From the NCBI GenBank assembly GCA_027069855.1, contig JALXEF010000170.1, forward strand, positions 1 through 32,975: 32,975 nucleotides of DNA. Direction: 5' to 3'. Positions 1-9,070 of the stretch are shown one piece after another. This DNA comes from Caldifarciminota bacterium (GTDB taxonomy: Bacteria > Hydrothermota > Hydrothermia > WGAB01). The position numbers and the translations under genes were made by a program. Numbering within the stretch: position 1 is the first letter of the stretch; the number at the start of each line of letters is the position of its first letter. The notes under the pieces are model-generated. The model saw nothing but the letters and a program-made list of their open reading frames with translations. It was not told where the DNA came from and did no database searches.

Positions 1-17
1 TCGCATCGTGCTGCCAT
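1..17 (-). CDS. start of an unidentified gene running off the left edge
   Basis: An ATG on the minus strand at 17 opens a reading frame of only five codons (Met-Ala-Ala-Arg-Cys) before the window ends. It is preceded by AAGGAGTGA, a good ribosome binding site about nine bases upstream, and by a strong promoter at 46-73. The product cannot be named from five residues. Confidence 0.5.
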
Positions 18-45
18 GGCAAATCACTCCTTTTGGGGGCCGCAA

Positions 46-73
46 ATTATACGCCCCGCCCCTGCCGGGTCAA
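46..73 (-). promoter_or_regulatory. sigma-70-type promoter for the left-edge gene
   Basis: On the minus strand TTGACC (68-73) is separated by 16 bases from a perfect TATAAT (46-51). The box lies about 28 bases before the ATG at 17, leaving room for a leader that contains the ribosome binding site AAGGAGTGA. Confidence 0.6.
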
Positions 74-193
74 AGGGCACCGGCCGGCGCTGTTTTTCTG
101 CCTGTGGCAACCCTGCAGATTCGGGGGCCTACCAGGGGCATCGCCGCTCTTTATGGTTCCATCCACGGTAGGAGCACCCCGGGCTTCTAAGGC

Positions 194-1747
194 TCAATCT
201 TTACGGTAATGGGTGCCGCGGCTTTCGGGATTCCGAAGGGCCGAACGCGCTACCACCAGGGCCGTTTGCAGGCCGTTCCGGAGTTCAATGAGCCGGGGGC
301 AGAGTTTGGTGTTGCGGTAAAAGTTTTCCACCTCCAGCCACAGGTGCCGGAGATCGCGCACCGCGCGCTGCAGGCGCTCGCGGGTTCGCACCACCCCCAC
401 ATAGTTCCACATGATGTGCTTGAGGGTTACCCAGTCCTGCTGGATCAGCGCCGGGTCGGGCTCCTCGGTGCCCGTATCCACCCATTCGGGCAGGGTGTAT
501 CGTGCGGGGTCGTCCAGGTCCGGGAAATCCTGCTGCACGGCCCGGGCCGCGCGGTCACCGAACACCAGGCCCTCCAGGAGCGAGGTGGACGCCAGGCGGT
601 TGGCACCGTGCAGTCCGTTGCAGGCCACCTCGCCCACGGCGTACAGGCCCTTCAGCAGGGTGCGGCCCCACAGGTCGGTCTTGACCCCGCCGCAGGCGAA
701 GTGCACCACCGGCACCACGGGGATCGGTTCCCGGGTGATGTCTATGCCCCGTTCCAGAAGCCGGTGGTACAGGCCGGGGAAACGCCGGCGGATGAACTCG
801 GCCGGCCGGTAGGAGGCGATGTCCAGAAGCACATATCGGTATCCGTGGAGGGTCATTTCTTCATGGATCGCCCGGGCCACGATGTCGCGGGGGGCCAGCG
901 AGCCCGCGGGATGATACCGTTCCATAAAGGGTTTGCCGTCGGGCGTCTTCAGCACGGCGCCCTCGCCCCGCATGGCCTCGGTGATCAGGAGGTTCTGCTC
1001 GTCTTCGCTGTAGAGCGCGGTGGGATGGAACTGGATGTACTCCATGTTGATCAGGCGGGCACCGGCCCGATATGCCATGGCGAAGCCGTCGCCCGTGGCC
1101 ACCCTGGGGTTGGTGGTGTGCAGGTAGATCTGGCCCAGACCTCCGGTGGCCAGCACCACGGCCCGGGCCAGGAACCGGTGCACCCGGCGGGTACGCCGTT
1201 CAAAGGCATACACACCCAGCACCTCGTCCGGTGCATAGCGGTCCAGGGGATGGGCACCGTGGTGCTCCGGCGTGATGAGGTCCACGGCCAGGTGTCCGGG
1301 AAACAGGACGATATTGGGATGTTGATCCGGGTGCCGGAGAAGGGCGATCTCCAGGGCCTTGCCGGTTTCGTCGCCCACATGCAGGATCCGGGGGGTGCTG
1401 TGGGCCGCCTCGCGGGTAAGGTGAAAGTCGCCGTCGGCCCGGTCAAACTGCACGCCCAGGGTGTGGATCACGATCTCCTGAAGCAGCCGGGGGCCCTCTT
1501 CGGCCAGGATCCGGGCGGCCTCGGGTAAACCGGCCCCGGCGCCTGCCTGCAGGATGTCCTGCACCAGCGCCTCGGGGTCACCCTCGCCCCGGAACACGAT
1601 GCCTCCCTGGGCCAGGTAGGTGGCACTCTCTTCGGGTCGTTCGGCCTTAGTAAGCACCCCCACCCGGAGCCCTGCCTGGGCCAAGCGCAGGGCTGTGGTG
1701 CCGCCGGCGATGCCGGTGCCGATGACCAACGCGTCAAAGGTCTTCAT
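194..1747 (-). CDS. nadB: L-aspartate oxidase
   Basis: This 517-residue flavoenzyme oxidises L-aspartate to iminoaspartate, the first step of de novo NAD synthesis. An N-terminal dinucleotide-binding GTGIAGG motif follows the first strand (MKTFDALVI). The succinate dehydrogenase/fumarate reductase family signatures follow: a flavin-attachment-region [43 protein letters not shown] and [19 protein letters not shown]. Length is normal for NadB. I chose the ATG at 1747 because the Rossmann strand begins right there; the open frame reaches further upstream only within the overlapping NUDIX gene. The start overlaps the end of the NUDIX gene by 14 bases, indicating translational coupling. nadA and nadC are not in this window. 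Certainty is high on family; a fumarate reductase subunit is unlikely given the NadB-type C-terminal helical region and absence of partner subunits. Confidence 0.93.
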   Translation of the reverse strand: MKTFDALVIGTGIAGGTTALRLAQAGLRVGVLTKAERPEESATYLAQGGIVFRGEGDPEALVQDILQAGAGAGLPEAARILAEEGPRLLQEIVIHTLGVQFDRADGDFHLTREAAHSTPRILHVGDETGKALEIALLRHPDQHPNIVLFPGHLAVDLITPEHHGAHPLDRYAPDEVLGVYAFERRTRRVHRFLARAVVLATGGLGQIYLHTTNPRVATGDGFAMAYRAGARLINMEYIQFHPTALYSEDEQNLLITEAMRGEGAVLKTPDGKPFMERYHPAGSLAPRDIVARAIHEEMTLHGYRYVLLDIASYRPAEFIRRRFPGLYHRLLERGIDITREPIPVVPVVHFACGGVKTDLWGRTLLKGLYAVGEVACNGLHGANRLASTSLLEGLVFGDRAARAVQQDFPDLDDPARYTLPEWVDTGTEEPDPALIQQDWVTLKHIMWNYVGVVRTRERLQRAVRDLRHLWLEVENFYRNTKLCPRLIELRNGLQTALVVARSALRNPESRGTHYRKD

Positions 1748-2255
1748 GGTGCTGCAGATGCTGGAGGAAGGTATCCAAGAGAATCTGGTGGGCCTCAAAG
1801 GCCAGGGGCGGCGGCTCCACGAAAAAGGCCACCTCCCGGGCATCGTCGCCGGCCCGGGGGGTGCCCCCGTCGGCCTGGATTTCGTAGCCGATGACCACCA
1901 CGCGGCCGTAATAGCGGCTGGGCTGGGAGGCCACGGCCACAAGTCCCCGGAGCACGCCGGTCAGGCCGGTTTCCTCGGCCAGTTCCCGGAGTACCGCCTC
2001 CTCGGGTGATTCATCCAGTTCCAGGAAGCCGGAGGGCAGGGCCCACTCGCCCTCCTTCGGCGGCACGCCCCGGCGCACCAGCAGCACCCCCTGGCCCGGG
2101 CGGTACACCAGTGCAGCCACGGCAGGTACCGGATTCTCGTAGATCCATCGTTCACACCGGGGGCAGTAGGCGCGTTCGCGGCCCTCGTGGGTGCGGCGGC
2201 GCTCCAGGGGAGATCCGCAGTAGGGGCAAAAGAGGTACGGATACTGGGGTTTCAA
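1734..2255 (-). CDS. NUDIX hydrolase with N-terminal zinc ribbon
   Basis: A 173-residue NUDIX protein. Residues 10-13 (CPYC) and 31-34 (CPRC) form a zinc ribbon. The NUDIX box GX5EX7REUXEEXGU is intact near residues 76-98 (GFLELDE, then REL-EETGL), so it should hydrolyse a nucleoside diphosphate linked to another moiety. The zinc ribbon plus NUDIX layout resembles NudC-type and ADP-ribose pyrophosphatase relatives. Position just before nadB suggests an NAD(H) or ADP-ribose substrate, which is inference. The start is TTG at 2255: an in-frame TGA lies two codons upstream (2259-2261), and no ATG or GTG precedes the zinc ribbon. There is no clear ribosome binding site and the tRNA-Ser gene ends only 11 bases upstream, so it is probably read from the tRNA transcript. 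A broken paralogue lies at 5328-5425. Confidence 0.88.
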   Translation of the reverse strand: MKPQYPYLFCPYCGSPLERRRTHEGRERAYCPRCERWIYENPVPAVAALVYRPGQGVLLVRRGVPPKEGEWALPSGFLELDESPEEAVLRELAEETGLTGVLRGLVAVASQPSRYYGRVVVIGYEIQADGGTPRAGDDAREVAFFVEPPPLAFEAHQILLDTFLQHLQHHEDL

Positions 2256-2266
2256 GGGTCAAAAGG

Positions 2267-2352
2267 CGGAGGGTGAGGGACTCGAACCCCCAAGGGGCTT
2301 GCGCCCCGGCGGATTTCAAATCCGCTGCCTTACCAATTCGGCGCAACCCTCC
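2267..2352 (-). tRNA. tRNA-Ser (UGA)
   Basis: The minus strand folds as a class II tRNA: a 7-bp acceptor stem (GGAGGGT with ACCCTCC), an anticodon stem GCGGA/TCCGC around the loop TTTGAAA (anticodon UGA), a long variable arm (GGGGC-GCAA-GCCCC) and a T arm with loop TTCGAGT. The discriminator base is G, as usual for serine tRNAs. The 3' CCA is not encoded (the following bases are CCT), so it must be added by the CCA enzyme. Confidence 0.96.
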
Positions 2353-2930
2353 GCAGCCCTAAATTGTACGCCTGGCGGAGGGCGCCGGGGAAGGGAAATC
2401 CCTCCGAGGTTTCGTTGCGTACAACCTTACCGCCTCCCTCCAACAAGATGCCCCAACGCCCCTGTCATGGAGGGCCGATTCCGCTGCGGACGAAGCCCCC
2501 ATCCCGGAGACCCAGGAAAAGCACTGAGCCTACAAAGGCATTAGTCCCGTCAATCCGACAACAAGGGTTTTCCGCTTCCGCCCTCGGGGGAACTGGCGAA
2601 TCCGGGAAGGTTTACCCCGGTTCCAAGGCGACGGGATCACAACGCGGAGCGACCATATCAGGGGGAAACAGATGGTCATCCATGAACACCACTGAAGAGG
2701 TTGGAAACAGATCCGCCAGATGCGTTGACGGCGTTTTCCCATCGTGCTGTTGCATGAGACGACAGCAACCTGGTCCGCTGACAGAGCCCGAGGTGTGCAC
2801 TCTCCCCTCATCCTACCCCTGCCCCCCCGGCCTGAACCCTCTTCCTGCAAATCCTTCACGATGGATGCTTCTGGTGGAGGCCGTGTAAAGAACCCTACTT
2901 TCTTCGCCTCAACGCAGGTCCTCGCAAATT
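2353..2930. other. 578-base gap, no supported gene
   Basis: The stretch between tRNA-Ser and the 748-aa secreted gene contains open frames on both strands, but none has a ribosome binding site, recognisable motif or codon use like its neighbours. Base composition is lower in G+C than the chromosome around it and resembles the adjacent secreted gene. It may be decayed DNA downstream of that gene. Confidence 0.5.
2363..2368 (-). promoter_or_regulatory. possible -10 box for tRNA-Ser
   Basis: TACAAT on the minus strand lies ten bases before the first tRNA base, about right for transcription starting just before the mature tRNA. No convincing -35 box was found. Confidence 0.4.
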
Positions 2931-5177
2931 TCAACGGATAACAACTACAGGTGAAGTGATCCTCCTCTCGCCTGACTTCACGACGATGTAATAAATTCCT
3001 GGTGGCACGAGGTGGTTCCTGAAATCGGTATGACGCCAGTTCCATACATGACGCCCACTTCCATAGTGCTGTTTTCCAGTGTGGAAAACGCGCCTGCCCG
3101 CCAAGTTGTAGACGGATATCTCAACAGACCGCTCACCGGAAAAGTCCATCCACACCGAACTGCCGCATATCCTGATTCCATTCGCAACAACCGGGCTGGG
3201 TTCACCTTCCACCTTCACGGGCGGGGTGTATTTGTACCACCAGGTAAAGCCACCAGCAAACCTATAAAACTCAGGATCCGGGTTGAAGTACGCGGTGGTT
3301 ACATGGACATAGGCGATGGAATCTTCCGGTGGTACCGGGTTCGGCGCATCAATCACGAGCATACAATCCGCAGATTCATTGGGCAAGAGAAGAACGGAAT
3401 CGGGTTCCACATAACCATTCCATCCGGGAGGCAGTCCGGTCAGGTCAACACCGTTACGGACGAGCAAGGGCAGCGTATCCGGGTTTGATACCCTGAAGTA
3501 AACCGGCTCTCCAGGAACGACTTCTTCGGTGAAAACAAGGTTTTTAGAAGAGATCCTGCCATCTTCCTCAAACAACCACGAGGAGGACAGGGTATCTTCA
3601 GACCCATCGTCTACCCAAGCGATAAAAGACCAGTAGGGTTGCCCATAAGCGTTCGGCCCAGCCGGATAGGGAACAGGAATGATGGACGAGTCACCGGGAG
3701 CTATGTAGGTTATCAGTGTGTCCATATACGGAGCCCAGGTGCTGGTGTCCGACACATTCAATACGGTGGTGGGGTCAGAGAGCAACACATGGATCGTGAC
3801 ATCCGTTGCAGGATCATCCCCTGGGTTTTTAGCGAACAGAAAGAGGGTATCTTGATTAAAGGACCAGCTGCATACCCATGGCCAGAAGGGTGGTTCATAC
3901 CAGGATCGGCATGGCCTTCTGATGATGACGATGGTGCCCGATATCACCGTGACATTATAGGTTGACTGAAAAAGTCCGATAACATCCGTGTAGCTGTTGT
4001 AAGAGTGTGAGCTCAAACTTTGTAAAGTGCCCTGCGCCGAAACTGTGATGGTATAACTCCCCACCTGGTTGGCGTTTATGTTCCACGAGGTTGCATTTTG
4101 ACCATTGAAGTTATCGCTGAGGGAGTTGAGCCATGCTATCAAGTTATGGGTGGGGTCGTTGTTGGGTAGGCTCAGCCCTGCTGGAAGGGAAATCGTTGCA
4201 GAGGATTGGCTGAGCGGATACCTGGGTTGATTGGAGAGCGTACTGAGAGGAGGAGGACCTGTGTACGTTGGCCCCACAACGATGCTGAATTGGCTTCCTT
4301 TCTTAACCACAGAGGGCGGCATGGTGCCGATGGCCAGCTCCCACGGGGCAGCAAACAAGAAGTCGCCCTGCCAGAGACTGTTCCAGAATAGGTTTCTACT
4401 GCACCTCCATAAGCCTAAGGCCGGATCAAGTACAAAAACCCATTTGGGCCCGAACCAGTACTGATAAAGAACAACCGCATGCCCTTCTGTGTTGTGCGTC
4501 AGGGTATCCTCTATCGTGTCTGGAGATTCAATGAAGTAGATCGCACCAGAGTGGAGGTAGGCATTCAGCGAATCCGTATTTAGAAACAGGATCAGTGGAT
4601 ATCGCAATGCCGATGAATCTGGAATTTCCCCAAGGGAATCGGGGGCATCGGGGTTGTATGGAACGCCATATATCAATGCCACCAATTGCATGAAGTTCCA
4701 CCCCTGTTGCTTCCAATTGTCTTCACATGCAGAGTAACCGGGTTTAACACCGTTGATTGCCTGTCTCCACGAGTACCCCGATCCATTCCAATATTGCAAA
4801 GATGAGTCGTTCGTGCTTACAAAACTCTGGCTTGAGAAGTGAGCGGCCCGTCGAAGGTCGGTGATGAAAGTTCCCGTCCATGCTCCTGCACCTTGCCAGT
4901 CATCGGTATTGGCAACGGCTCGTATTTCCCTTTGCGGGTACCGTGGGGGATTCGCATTTGCCTTCACATTGCCTTCAAAGAAGGCAAAGACCATCTGCAG
5001 AGCAGCATCACTACACCAGTGATTTGGATAGGGTGGGTTGCCGAGTTCCCCGAACACCGCCCAACCGCCAGGGCCATTCAGCGGCCGTTGGGAGTGATAC
5101 CACGGGGGCAACTGGGCATATGCGAGACCACACATACATATCATAACCACACTTGCCGCATATGCGGCGCGCCTCAT
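2931..5177 (-). CDS. secreted papain/C39-like cysteine protein with C-terminal FlgD-Ig/sorting-like domain
   Basis: A 748-residue exported protein. Residues 1-21 are a signal peptide ending AYA-Q. Residues about 45-285 look like a C39/papain-fold peptidase: Cys55 in HWCSDAALQMVF, His233 in EGHAVVLYQYW and Asp251 in FVLDPALG form a plausible catalytic triad. A middle part rich in Ser, Thr, Asn and Pro looks like beta-sandwich domains. The last 70-80 residues (ISVYNLAGRRV, then PPGIYYIVV) match the FlgD Ig-like/type-IX-secretion type A C-terminal fold, suggesting cell-surface delivery. A strong ribosome binding site (AAGGGGGTGA) precedes the ATG. G+C is about 50%, clearly below the flanks, suggesting transfer or relaxed selection. 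Substrate unknown; a non-catalytic papain-like fold is the alternative. It stands alone, not in an operon. Confidence 0.8.
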   Translation of the reverse strand: MRRAAYAASVVMICMCGLAYAQLPPWYHSQRPLNGPGGWAVFGELGNPPYPNHWCSDAALQMVFAFFEGNVKANANPPRYPQREIRAVANTDDWQGAGAWTGTFITDLRRAAHFSSQSFVSTNDSSLQYWNGSGYSWRQAINGVKPGYSACEDNWKQQGWNFMQLVALIYGVPYNPDAPDSLGEIPDSSALRYPLILFLNTDSLNAYLHSGAIYFIESPDTIEDTLTHNTEGHAVVLYQYWFGPKWVFVLDPALGLWRCSRNLFWNSLWQGDFLFAAPWELAIGTMPPSVVKKGSQFSIVVGPTYTGPPPLSTLSNQPRYPLSQSSATISLPAGLSLPNNDPTHNLIAWLNSLSDNFNGQNATSWNINANQVGSYTITVSAQGTLQSLSSHSYNSYTDVIGLFQSTYNVTVISGTIVIIRRPCRSWYEPPFWPWVCSWSFNQDTLFLFAKNPGDDPATDVTIHVLLSDPTTVLNVSDTSTWAPYMDTLITYIAPGDSSIIPVPYPAGPNAYGQPYWSFIAWVDDGSEDTLSSSWLFEEDGRISSKNLVFTEEVVPGEPVYFRVSNPDTLPLLVRNGVDLTGLPPGWNGYVEPDSVLLLPNESADCMLVIDAPNPVPPEDSIAYVHVTTAYFNPDPEFYRFAGGFTWWYKYTPPVKVEGEPSPVVANGIRICGSSVWMDFSGERSVEISVYNLAGRRVFHTGKQHYGSGRHVWNWRHTDFRNHLVPPGIYYIVVKSGERRITSPVVVIR

Positions 5178-5327
5178 ACTCTCACCCCCTTAGATCTGAT
5201 GGCTTTACAAGTGTGCACCCGAAACTTTAAAATGTCAATATGGCTATTATTGCACTATTTGCCTAAATTTGAGTTCTCGTGGCTCTTTGTGCTTTATAGT
5301 CCAGCGGGATAATGTGCTATGGAACCG
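5178..5327. other. AT-rich upstream region of the secreted gene
   Basis: This AT-rich stretch lies between the secreted gene and the NUDIX remnant. It holds the ribosome binding site of the secreted gene and a possible promoter at 5210-5238. No gene is seen. Confidence 0.5.
5210..5238 (-). promoter_or_regulatory. possible promoter of the secreted protease-like gene
   Basis: A perfect TTGACA on the minus strand (5233-5238) is followed after 17 bases by CACACT (5210-5215), a poor -10 with three of six consensus bases. The location, 33 bases before the ATG at 5177, is suitable. Confidence 0.3.
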
Positions 5328-5425
5328 CTACTCGCCCAGATCCAGGAAACCGGAGGGCAGGGCCCGCTCGCCCTCCCTCGGCGGCACGCCGGCGGATCAT
5401 CAACATGACCCCGGGCCCCATCCTA
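5328..5425 (-). pseudogene. NUDIX hydrolase remnant, paralogue of the gene at 1734-2255
   Basis: Bases 5341-5390 match 2020-2069 of the intact NUDIX gene at 47 of 50 positions in the same orientation. Translated on the minus strand the remnant reads MGPGVMLMIRR, then after a two-base deletion GVPPREGERALPSGFLDLGE and a stop. The intact gene reads [29 protein letters not shown] there. So it has a frameshift and lacks everything after the first part of the NUDIX box. Weak similarity may continue to about 5490 toward the zinc-ribbon region. The rest of the gap up to 5501 holds no gene. It is dead, and marks an old duplication on the far side of the low-G+C segment. Confidence 0.75.
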
Positions 5426-5501
5426 AAGTTCCGCTGAAACGACCCTTATCAGATGCCTTGCGGTAGGTGCGGTCGCCGCCCAGACAGGACTGTTTTCGGT
5501 G

Positions 5502-6101
5502 CTATCCCTGGAGCCAGAGGGTTTTGAGGAGGGCCAGGGCCAGGATGCCGGTGATCAAGAGAAGGGTGCTTTTCTCGGAGTGCAGAGCCCGGGCCAGGCT
5601 GGGATCGGGGCCGCGGCGGCTCCGGCTGTGGCGGCCCGGCACCGGCACAAACCGCGGGGTTTCCCGCCGGTACTTGCGATAAACCTCGCCGAACTGCTGC
5701 TCCAGATAGGCCTCCTCGGCCTGCACAATGAGGGTGTATTCCAGCCAGAACAGCACGATGTACAGGAGCCAGAGCCACAGCAGGGTGCCGGAAAGCACCA
5801 TCAGGAAGCCGGCCCCCAGGAAGAAGTTGCCCAGATAAATGGGGTTGCGCGTGTACCGGTAGGGCCCCCGGGTGACGAGTTCCGGGGCCTGGATGCGGCG
5901 GGAACGGGTGGTGGGTCCGGTATAGGCCACCGAAGCGATCCGCAGAAGTTCTCCGATGACGATAAGCCCCAGCCCGGCGATCCACTCCTCAACGCCGGCG
6001 CGGCCGAAGAACAGGGCCAACAGCACCAGCGGCACGCCCGCGTAGCTCCGCAGGCGGAACAGTTTCCGACCCCAGCGCACACCCGGCTGCTCAGATTTCA
6101 T
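5502..6101 (-). CDS. isoprenylcysteine carboxyl methyltransferase-like membrane protein
   Basis: A 199-residue integral membrane protein with hydrophobic segments near residues 18-55 and 95-125 and a further one near the C terminus. The ICMT/PEMT family signature is present: LVTRGPYRYTRNPIYLGNF (residues about 76-94), followed after the next membrane segments by EEAYLEQQFGEVYRKY. In this family the motif binds S-adenosylmethionine at the membrane. Bacterial members methylate diverse or unknown small molecules or lipids, so the substrate is not known. The ATG at 6101 overlaps the end of the oxidoreductase gene by 11 bases, making this the last gene of the lipid A operon. A role in modifying an envelope lipid is therefore an inference from context. 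The hydrophobic tail after residue 175 is longer than the usual core. Confidence 0.82.
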   Translation of the reverse strand: MKSEQPGVRWGRKLFRLRSYAGVPLVLLALFFGRAGVEEWIAGLGLIVIGELLRIASVAYTGPTTRSRRIQAPELVTRGPYRYTRNPIYLGNFFLGAGFLMVLSGTLLWLWLLYIVLFWLEYTLIVQAEEAYLEQQFGEVYRKYRRETPRFVPVPGRHSRSRRGPDPSLARALHSEKSTLLLITGILALALLKTLWLQG

Positions 6102-7026
6102 AACGCCTGAGGTTTTCGTGGATGGTGCGCAAAATGCGATGCGCCAGTTCCAGGGCCCGCAGGCCGTCCTCGCCGGTCACCGGCGGCTCCTGGTCGCGGG
6201 CGATGGCCCGCAGAAAGGCCGCGAGTTCCAGCGCCAGGGGCTCCTGGTTGCGGTCCACCTCCGGGAAATAGGGCAGCACGGTGCCGTCGCGCAGGAGATA
6301 GACCTCCACCTCCTTCTTGCGGGTGTCCAGCGAGATGTAGGTGTCCTTCTGGAAAATGCGGAACTTGCGCATGTGGGCCGAGTACACCCGGGAGGCCGTG
6401 AGGTTGACGGTACAGCCGTTTTTGAAGCGGATGCGGGCGTTGGCGATGTCCACCTTGTCGGTGAGCACGGGCACGCCCACGGCATCCAGGAACTCAATCT
6501 CCTGAGCCCCCACGAAGTAGAGCACGAGATCCAGATCGTGGATCATAAGGTCCAGCACCACGTCCACATCCGTACCCCGGCCGGGGAACAGCGTGAGCCG
6601 GTGGCTCTCAATGAACCGGGGGTTCTGCACCCAGTCGCGGATGGCCAGCACCGCGGGGTTGAACCGTTCCACATGGCCCACCTGGAACTTCACCCCCTTT
6701 TCGCGGGCCAGTTGCACGAGCCGGCGGGCCTGATCCAGCCGGGGGGTCATGGGTTTTTCCAAGAACAGGTGCCGCCCGGCCTCCAGCACCTGCCGGGCCA
6801 CCGGGTAATGGGTTTCGGTGGGGGTGACCACGCTCACGGCCTCGGTGGCCTCCAGCAGGGCCTCCAGGGAGGGAAACGCCTGAACACCCCAGCGCTCGGC
6901 CACCTCCCGGGCCCGCTCGGGCCGGATGTCATACACCCCCACGAGGTCGGATTCCTCCAACTGAGCCAGGATCCGGGCGTGCACGGACCCGAGGTGTCCT
7001 ACCCCCACGACGCCGGTGCGGATCAT
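6091..7026 (-). CDS. Gfo/Idh/MocA oxidoreductase, GnnA-like
   Basis: A 311-residue NAD(P)-dependent sugar oxidoreductase. The N-terminal Rossmann fold begins [13 protein letters not shown]; the family signature EKP is at residues 90-92 (FLEKPM). The C-terminal alpha/beta domain carries the catalytic-region motif [13 protein letters not shown] (His163, Asp164). Its position directly after lpxA, with a four-base ATGA overlap, matches GnnA, which oxidises the 3-OH of UDP-GlcNAc so that GnnB can aminate it, giving lipid A with amide-linked 3-acyl chains. GnnB, a PLP transaminase, is not in this window. So the specific GnnA assignment is an inference from context, while membership of the family is secure. 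Similar oxidoreductases beside lpx genes occur without a proven role. Confidence 0.85.
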   Translation of the reverse strand: MIRTGVVGVGHLGSVHARILAQLEESDLVGVYDIRPERAREVAERWGVQAFPSLEALLEATEAVSVVTPTETHYPVARQVLEAGRHLFLEKPMTPRLDQARRLVQLAREKGVKFQVGHVERFNPAVLAIRDWVQNPRFIESHRLTLFPGRGTDVDVVLDLMIHDLDLVLYFVGAQEIEFLDAVGVPVLTDKVDIANARIRFKNGCTVNLTASRVYSAHMRKFRIFQKDTYISLDTRKKEVEVYLLRDGTVLPYFPEVDRNQEPLALELAAFLRAIARDQEPPVTGEDGLRALELAHRILRTIHENLRRYEI

Positions 7027-7820
7027 GCGCGCCTGCCTCCTGCACGACGGATCACCCCGCGGCGGCTGTTGCGGAAGAAGTCCACCAGGTGCCGGATCTC
7101 GGGATGGGTTCCAAAGGCCTGGAGCAGTTGCTCCAGGGCCTCCTCCAGGCGCAGGCCCGGGGTGCGGTACAGCAGGCGATAGGCCTCCTTCAGGGCCTGG
7201 ATCGCCTCGCGGCTGAAGCCCCGGCGCCGCAGGCCCACAAGGTTGGGGCCGTACACCCGGGGCGGGTTGCCCTCCACCAGCATATAGGGCGGCACATCCA
7301 GGTTGATGCGGCTCATGCCGCCCACCATGGCATGGGCCCCGATACGGGTGAACTGGTGCACCCCCACCAGGCCCGACACGAAGGCGTAGTCTTCCACCTC
7401 CACATGGCCGGCGAGTTGGACATTGTTGACCAGGATGACATGGGAGCCCACCCGGCAGTTGTGGGCGATATGGGCATAGGCCATGATGAAGTTGTGGTCG
7501 CCCACCCGGGTTTGCTGGCCTTCGCCCGTGGCCCGGTGGATGGTGACGAACTCGCGGATCAGGTTGTGGTTGCCGATGACCACCTCGGTGTCCTCGCCCT
7601 GATAGGTGACATCCTGGGGCGGCATCCCGATGGCGGCGGCGTGGTAAATCCGGTTGCCCTCGCCGATGGTCACCCGGCCCTCAATGCGGACATGGCTCTG
7701 GATCACGGTGCTCGGGCCAATGCGGACCTTCGGGCCGATGACGGCATAGGGCCCGATTTCCACCCCCTCGGCGATCTCCGCCTCGGGATGCACCACGGCC
7801 GTGGGATGGATCCGGCTCAT
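7023..7820 (-). CDS. lpxA: acyl-[ACP]--UDP-N-acetylglucosamine O-acyltransferase
   Basis: A 265-residue LpxA, normal length. It transfers a 3-hydroxyacyl chain from ACP to UDP-GlcNAc in the cytoplasm, the first step of lipid A synthesis. The first 190 residues are a left-handed parallel beta-helix built from hexapeptide repeats ([18 protein letters not shown] and so on). The catalytic histidine is His120 in [12 protein letters not shown]. The signature [21 protein letters not shown] precedes the C-terminal helical domain (from about residue 195). It overlaps lpxC-fabZ upstream and the oxidoreductase downstream by four bases each, so the genes are translationally coupled. LpxD is excluded by the lack of its N-terminal uridine-binding domain and by the LpxA-type C-terminus. 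Confidence 0.95.
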   Translation of the reverse strand: MSRIHPTAVVHPEAEIAEGVEIGPYAVIGPKVRIGPSTVIQSHVRIEGRVTIGEGNRIYHAAAIGMPPQDVTYQGEDTEVVIGNHNLIREFVTIHRATGEGQQTRVGDHNFIMAYAHIAHNCRVGSHVILVNNVQLAGHVEVEDYAFVSGLVGVHQFTRIGAHAMVGGMSRINLDVPPYMLVEGNPPRVYGPNLVGLRRRGFSREAIQALKEAYRLLYRTPGLRLEEALEQLLQAFGTHPEIRHLVDFFRNSRRGVIRRAGGRRA

Positions 7821-9070
7821 GCGTCCACCACCGAAGCCATGAACTCGCCCTCGGCCACGATCCGGGTGCCCACCCGGGCCACGGCCCGCAGTTTGGCCAA
7901 ACGGCCGCCGAAGCGGAGCAGTTCGCCCTCCAAAATCAGGCGGTCGCCGGGCCGCACGGTGTGCCGGAACCGCACCTTGTCCAGGCCGGCGAACACGAGG
8001 AGTTTGCCCTCGGGATCCGGCACGCGGTGCAGCAGCAGGAAGCCGCCGGCCTGGGCCAGGGCCTCCACGATGAGCACGCCGGGCATGATGGGGTTTTCCG
8101 GGAAGTGGCCGGTGAAAAAGGGCTCGTTCATGGTGACATTCTTCACCGCCTGGATCCAGGTGTCGTCCAGGTAGAGCACGCGGTCCACCAGCAGGAAGGG
8201 ATAGCGGTGGGGCATGTAGCGGAGGATCTCGCGGATATCAAAGTTCGGGGTGGCGGCGGCCACGCGCCGGGCGAGGGCTACATGCAGGGCATGCCCCCCT
8301 TTCCACACCACGAACCGGGCCCGGGGCCGGTGCCGGCCCAGGGCGAGGTCGCCCACGAGATCCAGGATCTTGTGGCGCACGGGTTCGTCGGCAAACCGCA
8401 GGCCGTCGGGGTTCATAACGGAGCCGTTGGTGCGGAACACCAGGGCGTTGTCCAGGGAGCCGCCCCGGGCCAGGCCCCGCTCGTACAGGGCCTCCACCTC
8501 GTCTTCAAACAGGAAGGTGCGCGCCGGAGCGATCTCCCGCAGGTAGGTTTCCGGGGTCAGATGCAGGTGCAGCGCGCCCTGGAGCAGGCCGTTGCGGTAG
8601 GACACGCCGTACAGCACCTTCCAGGCATCGGCCGGGGTCACCTGGGCCCAAGCGCCGTCCTCGCCCTCCAGGAACACGGGATCGGCGGGCGCAAAGACCG
8701 GCACCTCGGCGTCCAGTTCCTGCAGGGGTGTTTCGGCGATGCGGCGGGCGTATTCCAGGGCGCTGCCGTCGTAAAAGGGGGCCTCGTCGTGGCTGAAGCG
8801 GAGCACGGCGGCATCCACGCCCAGGCCGAAGAGGGCCGAGAGCACGTGCTCGGCCACCTTCAGGTGGTGATCCCCGGTGCCGATGCCGGTGTACCGCCGG
8901 GTTTCCACCACGGCGCCGGGAACGGCCTCGTAGGTCTGTCCTGTGGGTTCGTGCACCAGCAGGAAGCCCACGCGGTCGGTGCGGGGTTCGATCAAAAGGC
9001 GCACCTCCTCGCCGGAATGCACGCCGAGGCCGCGGAACTCCAGGGAGGTTTTCAGGGTTTTCGCCTTCAT
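7817..9070 (-). CDS. lpxC-fabZ: bifunctional UDP-3-O-acyl-GlcNAc deacetylase / 3-hydroxyacyl-ACP dehydratase fusion
   Basis: A 417-residue fusion. Residues 1-270 are LpxC, the zinc deacetylase that commits to lipid A: Glu74-His75 in [18 protein letters not shown], His233 and Asp237 in [15 protein letters not shown] (zinc ligands His75, His233, Asp237) and the catalytic His260 in KGGHALH. Residues 275-417 are FabZ, the hot-dog-fold dehydratase of fatty acid elongation: His288 in [12 protein letters not shown] and Glu336 in [14 protein letters not shown]. All expected active-site residues are present in both halves. LpxC-FabZ fusions are typical of Bacteroidota and some other diderm phyla and balance lipid A against fatty acid synthesis. 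The ATG overlaps the lpxD stop (ATGA), with AAGGA just upstream. Confidence 0.96.
   Translation of the reverse strand: MKAKTLKTSLEFRGLGVHSGEEVRLLIEPRTDRVGFLLVHEPTGQTYEAVPGAVVETRRYTGIGTGDHHLKVAEHVLSALFGLGVDAAVLRFSHDEAPFYDGSALEYARRIAETPLQELDAEVPVFAPADPVFLEGEDGAWAQVTPADAWKVLYGVSYRNGLLQGALHLHLTPETYLREIAPARTFLFEDEVEALYERGLARGGSLDNALVFRTNGSVMNPDGLRFADEPVRHKILDLVGDLALGRHRPRARFVVWKGGHALHVALARRVAAATPNFDIREILRYMPHRYPFLLVDRVLYLDDTWIQAVKNVTMNEPFFTGHFPENPIMPGVLIVEALAQAGGFLLLHRVPDPEGKLLVFAGLDKVRFRHTVRPGDRLILEGELLRFGGRLAKLRAVARVGTRIVAEGEFMASVVDA

Noticed and set aside
2530-3045. Possible minus-strand gene downstream of the secreted protein
   Set aside because: It overlaps the end of the 748-residue gene, has no ribosome binding site and no recognisable motif.
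2267-5501. Integrative element inserted at tRNA-Ser
   Set aside because: No integrase and no duplicated piece of the tRNA 3' end is seen, and the foreign-looking DNA is on the 5' side of the tRNA, not the usual 3' side.
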